Origin: Jiella endophytica
GTDB lineage: Bacteria > Pseudomonadota > Alphaproteobacteria > Rhizobiales > Rhizobiaceae
Length of the DNA stretch: 64,000 bases
NCBI RefSeq assembly: GCF_004519335.1
Contig: NZ_SOZD01000002.1
Location: 62,001 to 126,000 of the forward strand
Reading direction: 5' to 3'
This document shows positions 19,032 through 28,806 of the stretch, piece after piece. The notes beneath the pieces are model-generated. The model ran no database searches. It was given only the letters and a program-made list of their open reading frames with translations, and was not told the origin of the DNA. Position numbers and translations under genes: made by a program. Each line of letters begins with the position of its first letter. Position 1 is the stretch's first letter.

Positions 19032-19056
19032 GGCGGCCGCCGGCGGAGCGGCCGCC
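19032..19056 (-). other. Perfect GC hairpin between the sulfatase and HAD genes
   Basis: Inverted 9-bp arms GGCGGCCGC and GCGGCCGCC with a 7-nt loop lie about 33 bp before the HAD start codon. There is no T-run, so it is not a typical terminator; it could stabilise or separate the mRNA segments. Confidence 0.4.
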
Positions 19057-19252
19057 AGTCGCCGCAGCAGTGGCTGGGCCGTCGTCGCTTGTTGGCTGCT
19101 GGAATAGCGCTCGTCGCCGAGCGGTGTGGCCTCACCAGTCGGCGGTCGCGCCGGTTGCCGGTGCGGGCGGCTACTGCAATTCGGCGACTTGACCGCCCCG
19201 CCACGATCGGCGGAGCGGCTGCTTGTCGAAACGGCCGCCCGGGCGAACCGGA

Positions 19253-20935
19253 TCAATTGCCGAGGTTGGACTTCAGCGACTCTTCGATCGAGCTCAGATT
19301 GAACGAACCGGGAGTCTGGCTCGGCGGGTATTCCTGCATCGTCTGCAGGAACTGTGCCGCCAGAGCCTGAACCGGGGCAATGACGAAGGCATGGTCGATG
19401 ATCCAGTCATTGTAGGTGTTGGAATTGTGCTGGGCCTTCTCGAAGGGATCGCGCCGCAGATTGAAGATCAGCGGCACCCGCAGCTCGGTGAACGGCTCTC
19501 GCCAGACTTCGAAGGCCTGTCCGCGGTTCTCCAGGAAGATGATCTTCCAGGCGTCGTAGCGCGCCGCCACGACTTGGCCGTCGTCATTGACGTACCAGAA
19601 CTCCTTCCGCGGGCTCTGGTCGCCGCCTTCGAGATAGGCCGTCATGTCGTAGCCGTCGATGTAGTTGCGATAGTTCCGCCCGTTGAGTTCGACACCCTCC
19701 CTCAGCTGCGTCTTGATGTCCGGATTGCCGGCGATGGCGGCGAAGGTCGGCAGCCAGTCCTCGTGGGCGACGATGCCGTTGAGGGTCTTGCCCGCCGGGA
19801 AGTGGCCGGGCCAGCGGACGAAGGCGGGGACGCGGTAGGCACCCTCCCAGTTGGAGTTCTTCTCCGAGCGGAACGGCGTCGTGCCGGCATCCGGCCAGGT
19901 GTTGTAGTGGGGGCCGTTGTCGGTCGAATAGAAGACCACCGTGTTCTCGGCGATGCCGAGCTCGTCGAGCTGCTGCAGGAGCTCGCCGACCATCATGTCG
20001 TGCTCGACCATGCCGTCGTGATATTCGTCGCCGTCCGGGCCCGAGATCCCGGTGTTGCTTTCCTTCACATGGGTGCGGAAATGCATCCGGGTGGCGTTCC
20101 ACCAGACGAAGAAGGGCTGATCCGCCTCGTGCTGGCGCTTGATGAAGTCCTTCGCGCCGGCGAGCGTCTCCTCGTCGATCGTCTCCATGCGCTTTTTCGT
20201 CAGCGGCCCGGTGCTTTCGACGCGCTGGGTGCCGTCCGCATTGGCCCAGGAGTGGATGACACCGCGCGGCCCGAAGCGATCGATGAACTTCTCGCCGTTG
20301 GCGAGGGTCATGTCGCGCGGATAGTCGCGATTTTCCGGCTCCTCTTCGGCATTGAGGTGGTAGAGATTGCCGAAGAACTCGTCGAAGCCATGCATGGTCG
20401 GCAGATGCTCGTCCCGGTCGCCCTGATGGTTCTTGCCGAACTGGCCGGTCGCATATCCCTGGCTCTTCATCACCGTCGCCATGGTGACGTCGGTTTTCTG
20501 CCAGCCCTGGGGTGCGCTCGGCAGGCCGACCTTGGTCATGCCGGTGCGCACCGGAACGTTGCCGCCGATGAAGGCGGCGCGACCCGCGGTGCAGCTCTGC
20601 TGGCCGTAATAGTCGGTGAAGGAGAGCCCTTCGGCCGCGATCCGGTCGATGTTGGGCGTCATGTATCCCATCATGCCGCGATTGTTGTGGCTGATGTTCC
20701 AGGTGCCGATGTCGTCCCCCCAGATGACGAGGATGTTCGGCTTGCCGCCACCCATCCCTGCGGCCGGCGTCGTCTGGGTCGCCTGCGCATGGGCCGGACG
20801 CTCTGAGGCCCCGATCGCCGCGGCGGTCGCGACGAGGCTTGCCCCCGCCACCAGCAGATCGCGGCGATGTATCGTCGTCTGCGACGCGCGATCCTTGGCG
20901 CCCGTCGTCGTCTTGCCTCCATCCTGTCTTGCCAT
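19253..20935 (-). CDS. Tat-exported arylsulfatase, copy 1
   Basis: 560 residues of the type I sulfatase family. The leader has the twin-arginine motif [10 protein letters not shown] at about residues 24-33 followed by a hydrophobic stretch and AHA cleavage site, so it is folded before export. The metal site begins [10 protein letters not shown], and SCTAGRAAF (C-x-A-x-R) holds the cysteine converted to formylglycine. Further motifs include [14 protein letters not shown] and YSTDNGPHYNTWP. The substrate class (aryl or carbohydrate sulfate) cannot be decided. Its first 55 residues are almost identical to those of the neighbouring sulfatase, although the enzymes themselves are much more diverged. 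GAGGAG stands 8 nt before the ATG. Confidence 0.94.
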   Translation of the reverse strand: MARQDGGKTTTGAKDRASQTTIHRRDLLVAGASLVATAAAIGASERPAHAQATQTTPAAGMGGGKPNILVIWGDDIGTWNISHNNRGMMGYMTPNIDRIAAEGLSFTDYYGQQSCTAGRAAFIGGNVPVRTGMTKVGLPSAPQGWQKTDVTMATVMKSQGYATGQFGKNHQGDRDEHLPTMHGFDEFFGNLYHLNAEEEPENRDYPRDMTLANGEKFIDRFGPRGVIHSWANADGTQRVESTGPLTKKRMETIDEETLAGAKDFIKRQHEADQPFFVWWNATRMHFRTHVKESNTGISGPDGDEYHDGMVEHDMMVGELLQQLDELGIAENTVVFYSTDNGPHYNTWPDAGTTPFRSEKNSNWEGAYRVPAFVRWPGHFPAGKTLNGIVAHEDWLPTFAAIAGNPDIKTQLREGVELNGRNYRNYIDGYDMTAYLEGGDQSPRKEFWYVNDDGQVVAARYDAWKIIFLENRGQAFEVWREPFTELRVPLIFNLRRDPFEKAQHNSNTYNDWIIDHAFVIAPVQALAAQFLQTMQEYPPSQTPGSFNLSSIEESLKSNLGN

Positions 20936-21165
20936 TGTGCCGTCTCCTCTGAACTCTGCGTGTTGATAGGATTGTCCGCAGTTTTCCGGCGCTGAACTGC
21001 GATCGCCGGTCTCGCTGGGCTCGAAAGCCTTACCGCCTGGGGAGAGGATCTTGCGGCGGGGGTTGCTGCTACCGCAGCAATTCAGTCTCCACTCGCAGCC
21101 GATCAGTGCTGTGAATCTGCCATCGTGCGTTTGGCCAATGCCCCAAGCGCAAGATTGCAGGAACT

Positions 21166-22863
21166 CTATTGGATGGCCTTTTCCAAGAACTGGCCGACCA
21201 CGTTCGACATGTCGAAGCTAGCCCCGCCTTGCACGGGCGGATACTCCGCGAGTGTCTGAAGGTGCTGCTCCATCAGACTGCTCATTGGCTGGATCAGCCA
21301 GGAGACCTTTTGCATGAGGTGACCGTAGGCATCTGGCGTATCGTAGCTCTCGAACGGATCCATCCTGATATTGAAAACCAGGGGCACTGTGCGAGGGAGT
21401 ACGTCAGCGTAATAGTCTTCTTTCGTTGAGAAGTGGAATTTCCACGGCCCCATACGAACAGCGGTCAGTCTGCTTTCGTAATAATGAAAGATGTGATCAC
21501 GGGAGGAGTGTTTGGCCTCACCTTTCCAGTAGGAGAGGTTGTCGACTCCGTCGATATACTGCTTCTTTTCCTGCATCACCTTCTCGGCGACATTGCTGAT
21601 GCCGGCCGCGGCGGCGAGCGAGGTGAACATGTCCTGATGAGCCTGAATGCCGTTGAGGACCGCACCTGAGGGCAGCACGTTCGGCCACCGCAGCATCGAC
21701 AACACACGCACGCCACCTTCATAGGTGGTCATCTTCTCGCCCCGGAACGGCGTCGTTCCGCCATGGGGCCAGGAAGAGTGTTCAGGGCCGTTATCCGTCG
21801 AGTACCAAACGATCGTATCCTCGGCGAGGCCCTGCTGGTCGAGCCAGTCAAGGACCTGGCCGATGTCGTGGTCGTGTTGCAGCATGCCGGAACCGTGGAA
21901 ATCAGCCTCCGACGTATAGTCCTCGGCGGCATAGCGCCATTCATCGTTCAACCGCGTGTAGAGATGCATCCGGCTGGTGTTCATCCAGACGAAGAACGGT
22001 TCATCAGCTTCCTTGGCAGCCGCCATGAACGCCTGAGCGCGCGGGATGATTTCGCCGGCATCGAAGTTCTTCATCCGATCCTGCGTGAGGGGTCCCGTGT
22101 CCTCGATCGATTGCTTGCCGATCCTTCCGAAGCGTGGATCCTCGGTGGTGTCGTCGACGTCGGTGGCAAGACTATGCAGAACGCCGCGTGTGCCATAGCG
22201 CTTCTCATAAGCATCGATGCTGCCGGAAAAGGCCTCGCCGAAGCGCTGGTAGTCACGTTGCTCCGATTCTTCCTGGGTGTTGAGGTGGTAGAGATTGCCG
22301 TAGAACTCATCAAAGCCGTGCACGGTCGGCAGGTGCTCATTGCGATCGCCGAGATGGTTCTTGCCGAACTGACCGGTGCGATAGCCGACGCTCTTGAGCT
22401 GTTCGGCGAGGGTGGGTGAACCTGCCTGGAGGCCGAGCACTGCGCCGGGCTGTCCCACGGTCGTCATGCCCGAGCGGATCGGATACTGTCCGGTGATGAA
22501 CGCCGCCCGGCCAGCGGTGCAACTCGGTTGCGCATAGTGATCGGTGAAGCGGATTCCCTCGTTGCCGATCCGATCGATGTTCGGGGTCGTATAGCCCATG
22601 ACCCCCATGCCGTAGGCCGAGACGTTTTGCCAGCCGATGTCGTCACCCCAGATGACCAGGATGTTCGGCCGTCTGTCGCTCCTTGCGCCAGCGGGTGGAG
22701 TGGTCTGGGTCGCCTGTGCACGGGCCGGACGCTCGGAGGCCCCGATCGCCGCGGCCGTCGCGACGAGACCTGCCCCCGCCACCAGCAGATCGCGGCGATG
22801 TATCGTCGTCTGCGACGCGCGGTCCTTCGCGCCCGTCGTCTTGCCTCCATCCTGTCTTGCCAT
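21166..22863 (-). CDS. Tat-exported arylsulfatase, copy 2
   Basis: 565 residues of type I sulfatase. The leader [20 protein letters not shown] is a Tat signal. The active site runs [11 protein letters not shown], then [20 protein letters not shown] with the formylglycine cysteine, then [14 protein letters not shown] and [17 protein letters not shown]. The start at 22863 is chosen because it reproduces the leader and GAGGAG ribosome-binding site of copy 1; the frame remains open further upstream but runs into the end of the FGE gene in a different frame. It lies 62 bp downstream of the formylglycine-generating enzyme that should activate it, and 230 bp upstream of copy 1. Confidence 0.94.
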   Translation of the reverse strand: MARQDGGKTTGAKDRASQTTIHRRDLLVAGAGLVATAAAIGASERPARAQATQTTPPAGARSDRRPNILVIWGDDIGWQNVSAYGMGVMGYTTPNIDRIGNEGIRFTDHYAQPSCTAGRAAFITGQYPIRSGMTTVGQPGAVLGLQAGSPTLAEQLKSVGYRTGQFGKNHLGDRNEHLPTVHGFDEFYGNLYHLNTQEESEQRDYQRFGEAFSGSIDAYEKRYGTRGVLHSLATDVDDTTEDPRFGRIGKQSIEDTGPLTQDRMKNFDAGEIIPRAQAFMAAAKEADEPFFVWMNTSRMHLYTRLNDEWRYAAEDYTSEADFHGSGMLQHDHDIGQVLDWLDQQGLAEDTIVWYSTDNGPEHSSWPHGGTTPFRGEKMTTYEGGVRVLSMLRWPNVLPSGAVLNGIQAHQDMFTSLAAAAGISNVAEKVMQEKKQYIDGVDNLSYWKGEAKHSSRDHIFHYYESRLTAVRMGPWKFHFSTKEDYYADVLPRTVPLVFNIRMDPFESYDTPDAYGHLMQKVSWLIQPMSSLMEQHLQTLAEYPPVQGGASFDMSNVVGQFLEKAIQ

Positions 22864-22925
22864 TGTGCCGTCTCCTCTGGACTCTGCGTGTCGGTGAGAT
22901 TTCCGCAGTTTTCCCGGCGCTGGGG

Positions 22926-23954
22926 CTATGGTCTTCGGACGCACCGGAATCCGATGTGGCTTGTCGAGCTGTCGACCTGCTGGGCGTGCCGGGCAGCAGG
23001 TCGGTAGCGGCGGCAATAGCTGGGGGCGCAGAGATGCGAGCCCCCCTTCAGGACCCGTCGCGGGATCCTGATCTCGGGCTGTGCCGGATCGAAACTCGCG
23101 TCCCGATCGCCGTTTCGCAGATTGGCCGGAATGCAGCAGGCCTTGGCGGGGTCGCCGGCATGCTTCGGTGCATAGAAGTCGGCGGTCCATTCCCAGACAT
23201 TGCCGATCATGTCCGACAGACCGAAACCGTTGGGTGGGAAGGCGCCGACCGGCGATGTCCGCTGGTAACCGTCGGTGGCGGCATTGAAATGCGGGAAGAT
23301 TCCCTGCCAGGTATTGGCCATCGGCCGGCCGGCCGGCATGAAGTCGTCGCCCCAGGCGTAGTCGCGACCTTCGAGCCCCCCGCGGGCGGCGAATTCCCAC
23401 TCCGCCTCGGTCGGCAGCGCCTTGCCGGCCCAGTCCGCATAGGCTTCGGCGTCCTCATAGGCGATATGGACGACGGGGTGATCGTCCAGCCCCTGGATCG
23501 AGGAATCCGGGCCGGCGGGATGGCGCCAGTCGGCACCGAAGCAGAACGCCCACCACTGGCTGTGATCGCCGAGCGAGACCGGATGGGAGGGCGGCGTAAA
23601 GACCAGCGAGCCGGCCTTCAGCATGTGCGGCAGGGCGCCGGGATAGTCGCCGGCGTCGGGAATCTTTTCGGCCAGCGTCACGTAGCCGGTCCGGCGCACG
23701 AAGCGGCGGAACGCTCTGTTGGTGACGGGATGGCGATCGATCGAGAAGGCATCGACCGTCACGTCATGGGCCGGCGCCTCTTCGGGGTAGTGCCTGTCGG
23801 AGCCCATGCGAAAGGCGCCGCCGGAAAGCGCGACCATCTCGCTCTTGCGACCGTCATCGGCCGTGCGGACGCCCCGGGAGCTGAACACCGGCCTACTCCG
23901 GAGTTGCTTTGCGACAAAGCAGGCTCGCCGCTGCTGGCGGCCGCTGCCGCGCAT
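22926..23954 (-). CDS. Formylglycine-generating enzyme (sulfatase activator, SUMF1 family)
   Basis: Up to 342 residues. FGE oxidises the active-site cysteine of sulfatases to C-alpha-formylglycine using O2 and copper. The fold starts near residue 40 ([13 protein letters not shown]) and includes [32 protein letters not shown] and [13 protein letters not shown]. The decisive C-terminal block [20 protein letters not shown] keeps both copper-binding cysteines of true FGEs, which many SUMF1-like relatives lack. The start is uncertain: ATG 23954 gives a basic 35-residue extension, while a GTG or the later ATG could also serve. The gene is first in the sulfatase operon and divergent from the outer-membrane protein genes across a 490-bp AT-rich gap. 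Confidence 0.92.
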   Translation of the reverse strand: MRGSGRQQRRACFVAKQLRSRPVFSSRGVRTADDGRKSEMVALSGGAFRMGSDRHYPEEAPAHDVTVDAFSIDRHPVTNRAFRRFVRRTGYVTLAEKIPDAGDYPGALPHMLKAGSLVFTPPSHPVSLGDHSQWWAFCFGADWRHPAGPDSSIQGLDDHPVVHIAYEDAEAYADWAGKALPTEAEWEFAARGGLEGRDYAWGDDFMPAGRPMANTWQGIFPHFNAATDGYQRTSPVGAFPPNGFGLSDMIGNVWEWTADFYAPKHAGDPAKACCIPANLRNGDRDASFDPAQPEIRIPRRVLKGGSHLCAPSYCRRYRPAARHAQQVDSSTSHIGFRCVRRP

Positions 23955-24444
23955 CCGGCGGGGCGATTTCGAATATTCCCACGACTCAAATCCTCCAGAT
24001 ATTTACTTCTATTTGGAGAGAATTTGCACAATACTTTCAACGCCAAACATAATAAAGCACGTAGTTCAAAATAATCAACCCGTAATCGCCGCTTTCAAAC
24101 AAATAATCCGAATAACAGAACCGCAATTGTTGCAAACAAGATCAATATTTAAAGCATTTTTCGTGATAAAGGCGACAATCTCAACATCAATATTTTCAAT
24201 ATGCAACTATGTATGTGGTAAAAATGTCATTCATCCGTCTGAATATTTCAGAGAGTTGCACAGGTCAACAGATATCTCTTCGATTTTAGCGCCAGATGCG
24301 CTATCACGACTCGCATTGAAGTATGGACTATTTAAGTAATTTAATTTGACCTGGCTTATACTTATGAAGTTTAGGTGGTCGATTTGACGCGTATCCATGA
24401 CACGCGGTCGAGAATGCTGGCGGAAAGACTGGACGGGGGAGACA
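23955..24444. other. AT-rich divergent intergenic region of the sulfatase locus
   Basis: 490 bp without a credible gene. From about 23990 to 24370 the sequence is markedly AT-rich, with long A/T runs quite unlike its surroundings. It separates the leftward FGE-sulfatase-HAD operon from the rightward outer-membrane/MscS operon, so it must hold both promoters and probably their shared operators. No known operator was recognised. Confidence 0.65.
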
Positions 24445-25341
24445 ATGTTGATGGTATCGCGGAAAGTACGAACGGGCCTCGCTGTCGGAATGTTCGTCAG
24501 CCTTGCCGAGTGTGTTATGGTGCTATTACCGACAGCAGCACATTCCCAAGACACCGACCTGGCAAAGCAGCTTTCCAACCCGATTGCCTCGCTGATCAGC
24601 GTGCCGTTCCAGTTCAACTTTGACGACAACATCGGACTGGACGACGGCGGCTATCGGATCGTGATGAATGTGCAGCCGGTCATCCCGATCGCGCTCAGCG
24701 ACGATCTGAACCTGATCTCGCGGACCATTCTCCCGATCACCTATCAGGAAGATGTCGTCAGCGCGGTCACCATCCCTGCGTCGATGCAGGGCGGCCAGTT
24801 CATCCCGGCACAGACCTTCGGCCCGTCCGGCGCGCAGTTCGGCCTGGGCGATACCGTGCAGAGCCTGTTCCTCTCGCCGGCAAATCCCGGCCCATCGGGC
24901 ATCATCTACGGTGCGGGCCCGGTCTTCCTGCTTCCGACCGCCACGGAGACCCTGCTTGGCGGAGACAAATGGGGAGCGGGGCCGACGGCCGTCGCCCTGA
25001 AGCAGACGGGCCCCTGGACCTACGGCGTCCTTGCGAACCATATCTGGTCCTTTGCCGGCGCCGACGATCGCAGGGATGTCAGCGCGACGTTCCTTCAGCC
25101 GTTTCTTTCCTACACGACCTCGGACGCCTGGACCTTCGCCTTGAACACCGAGAGCACCTACGACTGGGTGTCCGAGGAGTGGAGCGTCCCCGTCAACTTC
25201 CAGATCAGCAAGCTCGTGACGATCGGCGAGCAGCCGATCAGCCTGCAGGCCGGCGTCCGCTACTGGGCCGACAGCCCGCCGGGCGGGCCCGAAGGGTTCG
25301 GTGCCCGCCTCGGCGTCACCTTCCTGTTTCCCAAAGGATGA
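24445..25341 (+). CDS. Predicted outer-membrane beta-barrel protein (transporter/neuromedin-U-like annotation family)
   Basis: 298 residues with a Sec signal peptide ending near THE AHS-Q junction (residues about 1-34). The mature part begins DLAKQLSNPIASLISVPFQF and continues as alternating amphipathic strands rich in Gly, Trp and Tyr, ending in a C-terminal phenylalanine-containing strand VTFLFPKG. Sequences of this kind are usually annotated 'transporter' or, misleadingly, neuromedin U, and are related to the MetA-pathway phenol-degradation porin family. ATG 24445 is chosen because GGGGGAGA precedes it. It is the first gene of a rightward operon divergent from the sulfatase operon, so it may carry the sulfated substrate or its product across the outer membrane. 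Confidence 0.8.
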   Translation: MLMVSRKVRTGLAVGMFVSLAECVMVLLPTAAHSQDTDLAKQLSNPIASLISVPFQFNFDDNIGLDDGGYRIVMNVQPVIPIALSDDLNLISRTILPITYQEDVVSAVTIPASMQGGQFIPAQTFGPSGAQFGLGDTVQSLFLSPANPGPSGIIYGAGPVFLLPTATETLLGGDKWGAGPTAVALKQTGPWTYGVLANHIWSFAGADDRRDVSATFLQPFLSYTTSDAWTFALNTESTYDWVSEEWSVPVNFQISKLVTIGEQPISLQAGVRYWADSPPGGPEGFGARLGVTFLFPKG

Positions 25342-25402
25342 GAGCCGCGGGGAGATCCGTGCGGCACGTTGAGACGAACTGTCGGCACATCGGGGGGTGG
25401 AA

Positions 25403-26350
25403 ATGAGCAGATGTCGATTGGTCGGGGCGGGTGCCTCGCTCGCAGCCCTAGTGGCGGGATTGTCCGCCGCCGGTCCGGCGCGATCCGCCGAGGGCGGCCT
25501 CAGCCACTATCTTCCCGGCCTCGCCGGGGATTTCGGTCTCGCCATCGCGCCGAAGCCAGGGCTGCAGGTGGCCAATGTCGTCTGGTGGCAGTCGGGCAGC
25601 ATCGACGCGGCGGTGTTGCAGGGCCGGGTGGATCTCGGCCTCGACGCCGACATCGTCCTCGACGTTCCCGTGGCGACCTACACCTTCGACGGCGCGATTC
25701 TCGGCGGTGTCTACACCGCCGGGATCGCGGTGCCTTTCGGCTACGGGAAGCTCGATGCGGAGGCGACCGGTCCGCTCGGCAACACGCTCAGCGTCGGCGA
25801 CGATTCCTTTGCCTTGTCCGACATCGCGATCACCCCCCTGCAGCTCAACTGGAACAGCGGCAACTTCCACTTCAAGTTCGCCGAAACGGTCATCGCGCCG
25901 ACCGGCGCCTATGATGTCGACGATCTCGTCAATCTCGGCCGGAACTACTGGAGCTTCGACAGCATCGGCGCCATCACCTGGTTCGACCCGGAGATTGGGA
26001 CGGAACTCTCGGTGGCGGCCGGCGTGATGCTCAATACCAAGAACGAGGACACCGATTACCAGACCGGCGTCGAGACCCATGTCGACTTCACCGCAAACCA
26101 GTTTCTGGCGCCGACCTTCGCTCTGGGACTGAGGGGCTACTACTACCGGCAGGTGAGCGGCGACAGCGGCAGCGGCGCCCTTCTCGGCGATTTCAAATCC
26201 GAAGCCTTCGGCCTCGGCCCCGGCTTCCTGTGGTCGCCGGCCTTCGCCGAAGGCCGGCTGGCGATCGCCGGAAAATGGCTGCATGACTTTTCGGCCGAGA
26301 ACCGCTTCAAATCCGATTACGGTATCGTCACCGTGGGGTGGAAGTTCTGA
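25403..26350 (+). CDS. SphA/MetA-pathway-type outer-membrane porin (Phenol_MetA_deg family)
   Basis: 315 residues. The signal peptide ends at ARSAEGG (about residue 30). The mature protein opens HYLPGLAGDFGLAIAPKPGL, the signature of the MetA-pathway phenol-degradation/SphA outer-membrane family, then shows about a dozen amphipathic beta strands and finishes with a terminal aromatic strand IVTVGWKF, the classical outer-membrane insertion signal. ATG 25403 is preferred to the GTG two codons upstream. It lies 61 bp after the first barrel gene and 46 bp before the MscS gene, so it is probably the second gene of a three-gene envelope operon. Confidence 0.85.
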   Translation: MSRCRLVGAGASLAALVAGLSAAGPARSAEGGLSHYLPGLAGDFGLAIAPKPGLQVANVVWWQSGSIDAAVLQGRVDLGLDADIVLDVPVATYTFDGAILGGVYTAGIAVPFGYGKLDAEATGPLGNTLSVGDDSFALSDIAITPLQLNWNSGNFHFKFAETVIAPTGAYDVDDLVNLGRNYWSFDSIGAITWFDPEIGTELSVAAGVMLNTKNEDTDYQTGVETHVDFTANQFLAPTFALGLRGYYYRQVSGDSGSGALLGDFKSEAFGLGPGFLWSPAFAEGRLAIAGKWLHDFSAENRFKSDYGIVTVGWKF

Positions 26351-26396
26351 CAAGGGCCGGAGGTCCCGGCCGGCCCCGGCGGCGAGGAGATGAGAG

Positions 26397-28553
26397 GTGA
26401 GCACCGCGACGCGTGACCGCCGTTCGGCGACCTCCAGGCTGACGGCCCTCGCCGCGCTCCTGATCCTCTCCTCGCCGCTTCTCGTCTCCGCCGCCTTCGC
26501 CCAGGAAGCGTCTGTCGCGCCGGCCGCGCAGGAAGCCCCTTCCCCGTCTGCCGCGACAGCAGGCGGCACCCGGGACCTGCCGCTCGAAGAGAAGCTGCGG
26601 CAGGTCAAGGGCATGATCGACGACCCCGAGGTTTCGGCCTGGCTCGATGCGCAAGGCAGGCCGGCAGCGGTGCTGGTGCCGGCCGTCCCGAAGACCTCCT
26701 ATATCGAGGCACGGATCGAACGCATCCGCAGCCATCTGAAGACCGTCCTTGCCGCCGGGCCGGATCTCGCCGGCACGCTCGCCGGCCTCTTCGGCAGCCC
26801 CGGCCGCGGCCTGACGCTTCAGGGCTCCGGCTACGGCCTGCTACTCGTGGCCCTCACCCTGGCCCTTGGCGCAGCCGGCTCCTGGCTGATGCACCGGGCA
26901 GTGAGCGGCAGGGGCAGCCACACCGAGGGACCACCTGAAGGCGCAGCCCTCATGCTGCCGCCGCTCGGCTTCGCCTTCGCCGGCGCGATCGTGCTCTTTC
27001 TCTTCGACTGGCCGCCGACGCTCCGCCGGGTCGTCGTCGCGTTTCTCCTCGCCTATGTCGGCACACGGCTCGTCGTCGTCGGCGGCCGCGTGCTGCTGGC
27101 GCTCCTCAGGGAGGAAGGCAGGGACAAGCCGGAGACGCCGCCGGAAGATCTCGCGCGGCACCGCTACTGGCAGGCGAGGACATCGCTGTTCCTCGGCTAT
27201 CTGTTTTTCGGCTGGGCAGCCGTCGAGACCGTCGATGCTCTCGGAGCGCCCGTGCCGGCGCGGCAGCTTGCCGCCTATATCCTCGGGCTCGGGCTTCTCC
27301 TCATCGCCGCGGCAAGCGTCTGGCAGCGGCCGACTGCCCCGGTTTCAGCCGACCGCGCGAGGCTCCACACCGTCGCGATCCTCGTCGCCCTGATTCTCCT
27401 CTGGCTCCTTTGGGTGGCGGGGCTGATGACGCTTCTGTGGGTCGGCATCTTCGCGCTCGTCCTGCCGGCCGCCGTTCGCCTTGCGGGAACCGTGGCCCGG
27501 GTGGCGGCGAGCCGCCGGGTCGCGGAGACGCCCAAGGCGCGTCTCCTGCCGGTGATCGCCGAAAGGGTCGGCCGAGCCGCGGTGATCCTGGTGGCGATCG
27601 CCTGGCTGGCGAGCTTCGCCGGCGCCGATGCCGCATCGCTGACCGGCGGCGCCGACTTCGTCTCCCGTCTGCTGCGCGGCATTCTCGGCGGCATCGCCGT
27701 GCTGCTGATCGCCGACCTCGTCTGGGCGATCCTGCGCGCCACCATCGACGACAGGCTGCGGCAGGCGCGATCCGACGTCGCCGACACCGAGGAGGCGCAG
27801 GCGAGGCGGGCAAGGCTCCTCACCCTCCTGCCGATCATCCGCAATCTCCTTGCCGTTGCCATTGCCATCGTCGCCCTGCTGATGGTGCTGGCCGGCCTCG
27901 GAGTGGAGATCGCGCCGCTGATCGCCGGTGCCGGAGTCGTCGGCGTCGCCGTCGGTTTCGGCGCCCAGACGGTGGTCAAGGACGTCATCAGCGGGATGTT
28001 CTATCTCTGGGACGACGCATTCCGGGTGGGCGAATACATCCAGAGCGGCGGCTACAAGGGCACGGTCGAATCCTTCAGCCTGCGCTCGGTGAAGCTGCGC
28101 CATCATCGCGGGCCGCTGTTCACCGTTCCCTTCGGCGAGCTCGGCGCCGTCCAGAACATGAGCCGCGACTGGGTGATCGACGTGATGTCGGTCAACGTGC
28201 CCTACGACACCGACCTGCAGAAGGTGAAGGCGATCGTCAAGGATATCGGCCGGCAGCTGCAGGAGGCGCCGGAATTCAAGCCGCACATCATCCAGACGCT
28301 GAAGATGAAGGGCGTCCAGCAGTTCGGCGACTTCGCGATGAACCTGCGCCTGGCGATGACGACGCGGCCGGGTCAGCAGTTCACCATCCGCCGCCAGGCC
28401 TATGCGATGATCCGCAAGGCCTTTCCGGAGAACGGCATCGAGATCGCCATCCCGACCGTGCAGATCGCCTCGGATGGCGACCCGCAGACCAACCAGCAGG
28501 CTGCGGCGGCCGCCCAGCGGATGCAGGTCGCGGGGAATCCGGGCGCGGCGTGA
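26397..28553 (+). CDS. MscS-family mechanosensitive channel, multi-TM
   Basis: 718 residues. A signal peptide (to AFAQE, about residue 36) precedes an acidic/Ala-Pro periplasmic stretch, then about ten hydrophobic segments (from about 140 to 525). The conserved MscS pore helix and beta domain are AGAGVVGVAVGFGAQTVVKD followed by VISGMFYLWDDAFRVGEYI and TVPFGELGAVQNMSRDW, with the mixed C-terminal cage domain after it (IMKD-like TVQIASDG end). The size places it with the larger MscS paralogues such as YbdG/MscM or MscK-like proteins. The GTG start follows GAGGAG. As third gene of the envelope operon divergent from the sulfatases, it may relieve solute pressure; other small-solute export roles are possible. 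Confidence 0.93.
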   Translation: MSTATRDRRSATSRLTALAALLILSSPLLVSAAFAQEASVAPAAQEAPSPSAATAGGTRDLPLEEKLRQVKGMIDDPEVSAWLDAQGRPAAVLVPAVPKTSYIEARIERIRSHLKTVLAAGPDLAGTLAGLFGSPGRGLTLQGSGYGLLLVALTLALGAAGSWLMHRAVSGRGSHTEGPPEGAALMLPPLGFAFAGAIVLFLFDWPPTLRRVVVAFLLAYVGTRLVVVGGRVLLALLREEGRDKPETPPEDLARHRYWQARTSLFLGYLFFGWAAVETVDALGAPVPARQLAAYILGLGLLLIAAASVWQRPTAPVSADRARLHTVAILVALILLWLLWVAGLMTLLWVGIFALVLPAAVRLAGTVARVAASRRVAETPKARLLPVIAERVGRAAVILVAIAWLASFAGADAASLTGGADFVSRLLRGILGGIAVLLIADLVWAILRATIDDRLRQARSDVADTEEAQARRARLLTLLPIIRNLLAVAIAIVALLMVLAGLGVEIAPLIAGAGVVGVAVGFGAQTVVKDVISGMFYLWDDAFRVGEYIQSGGYKGTVESFSLRSVKLRHHRGPLFTVPFGELGAVQNMSRDWVIDVMSVNVPYDTDLQKVKAIVKDIGRQLQEAPEFKPHIIQTLKMKGVQQFGDFAMNLRLAMTTRPGQQFTIRRQAYAMIRKAFPENGIEIAIPTVQIASDGDPQTNQQAAAAAQRMQVAGNPGAA

Positions 28554-28623
28554 TCCGTCTTAGGTCCAAAGTCAGCGCTGCGGTGCCCGCCAACTGGAGC
28601 CGGAGCGGTCGGCGACCATCAGA

Positions 28624-28806
28624 CTATTGCGGCGTGCCCGAGGGCGGCACCGTCCCCATCTGCGGCGCCGGGCCCGGGGTCTCGCTGCCGTTGCGCACCT
28701 CGTAGATGACGAAGGCGACGACGGCGACCACGACTATCAGACAGATCATCCACCAGCCCCGCGATTGCTGGGGCCGCGGATCGCGGTTGTAGTCACGTTC
28801 GGCCAT
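28624..28806 (-). CDS. Small single-pass membrane protein
   Basis: 60 residues: a hydrophilic N-terminus rich in Arg/Asp/Gln, one strong membrane helix (WWMICLIVVVAVVAFVIYEV, about 19-38) and a Pro/Gly/Thr-rich tail. The composition, with a cytoplasmic charged start and a short periplasmic proline tail, is like small conserved membrane proteins of Rhizobiales. A GGAG lies very close to the ATG. It is convergent with the MscS gene. No family name can be given. Confidence 0.55.
   Translation of the reverse strand: MAERDYNRDPRPQQSRGWWMICLIVVVAVVAFVIYEVRNGSETPGPAPQMGTVPPSGTPQ

Noticed and set aside
22864-23400. An upstream extension of the second arylsulfatase to 744 residues
   Set aside because: The extension overlaps the FGE gene in another frame; the ATG at 22863 has the ribosome-binding site and Tat leader shared with copy 1.
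24231-24632. A 133-codon minus-strand frame in the sulfatase-porin gap
   Set aside because: It overlaps the outer-membrane protein gene antisense, and no domain or ribosome-binding site supports it.
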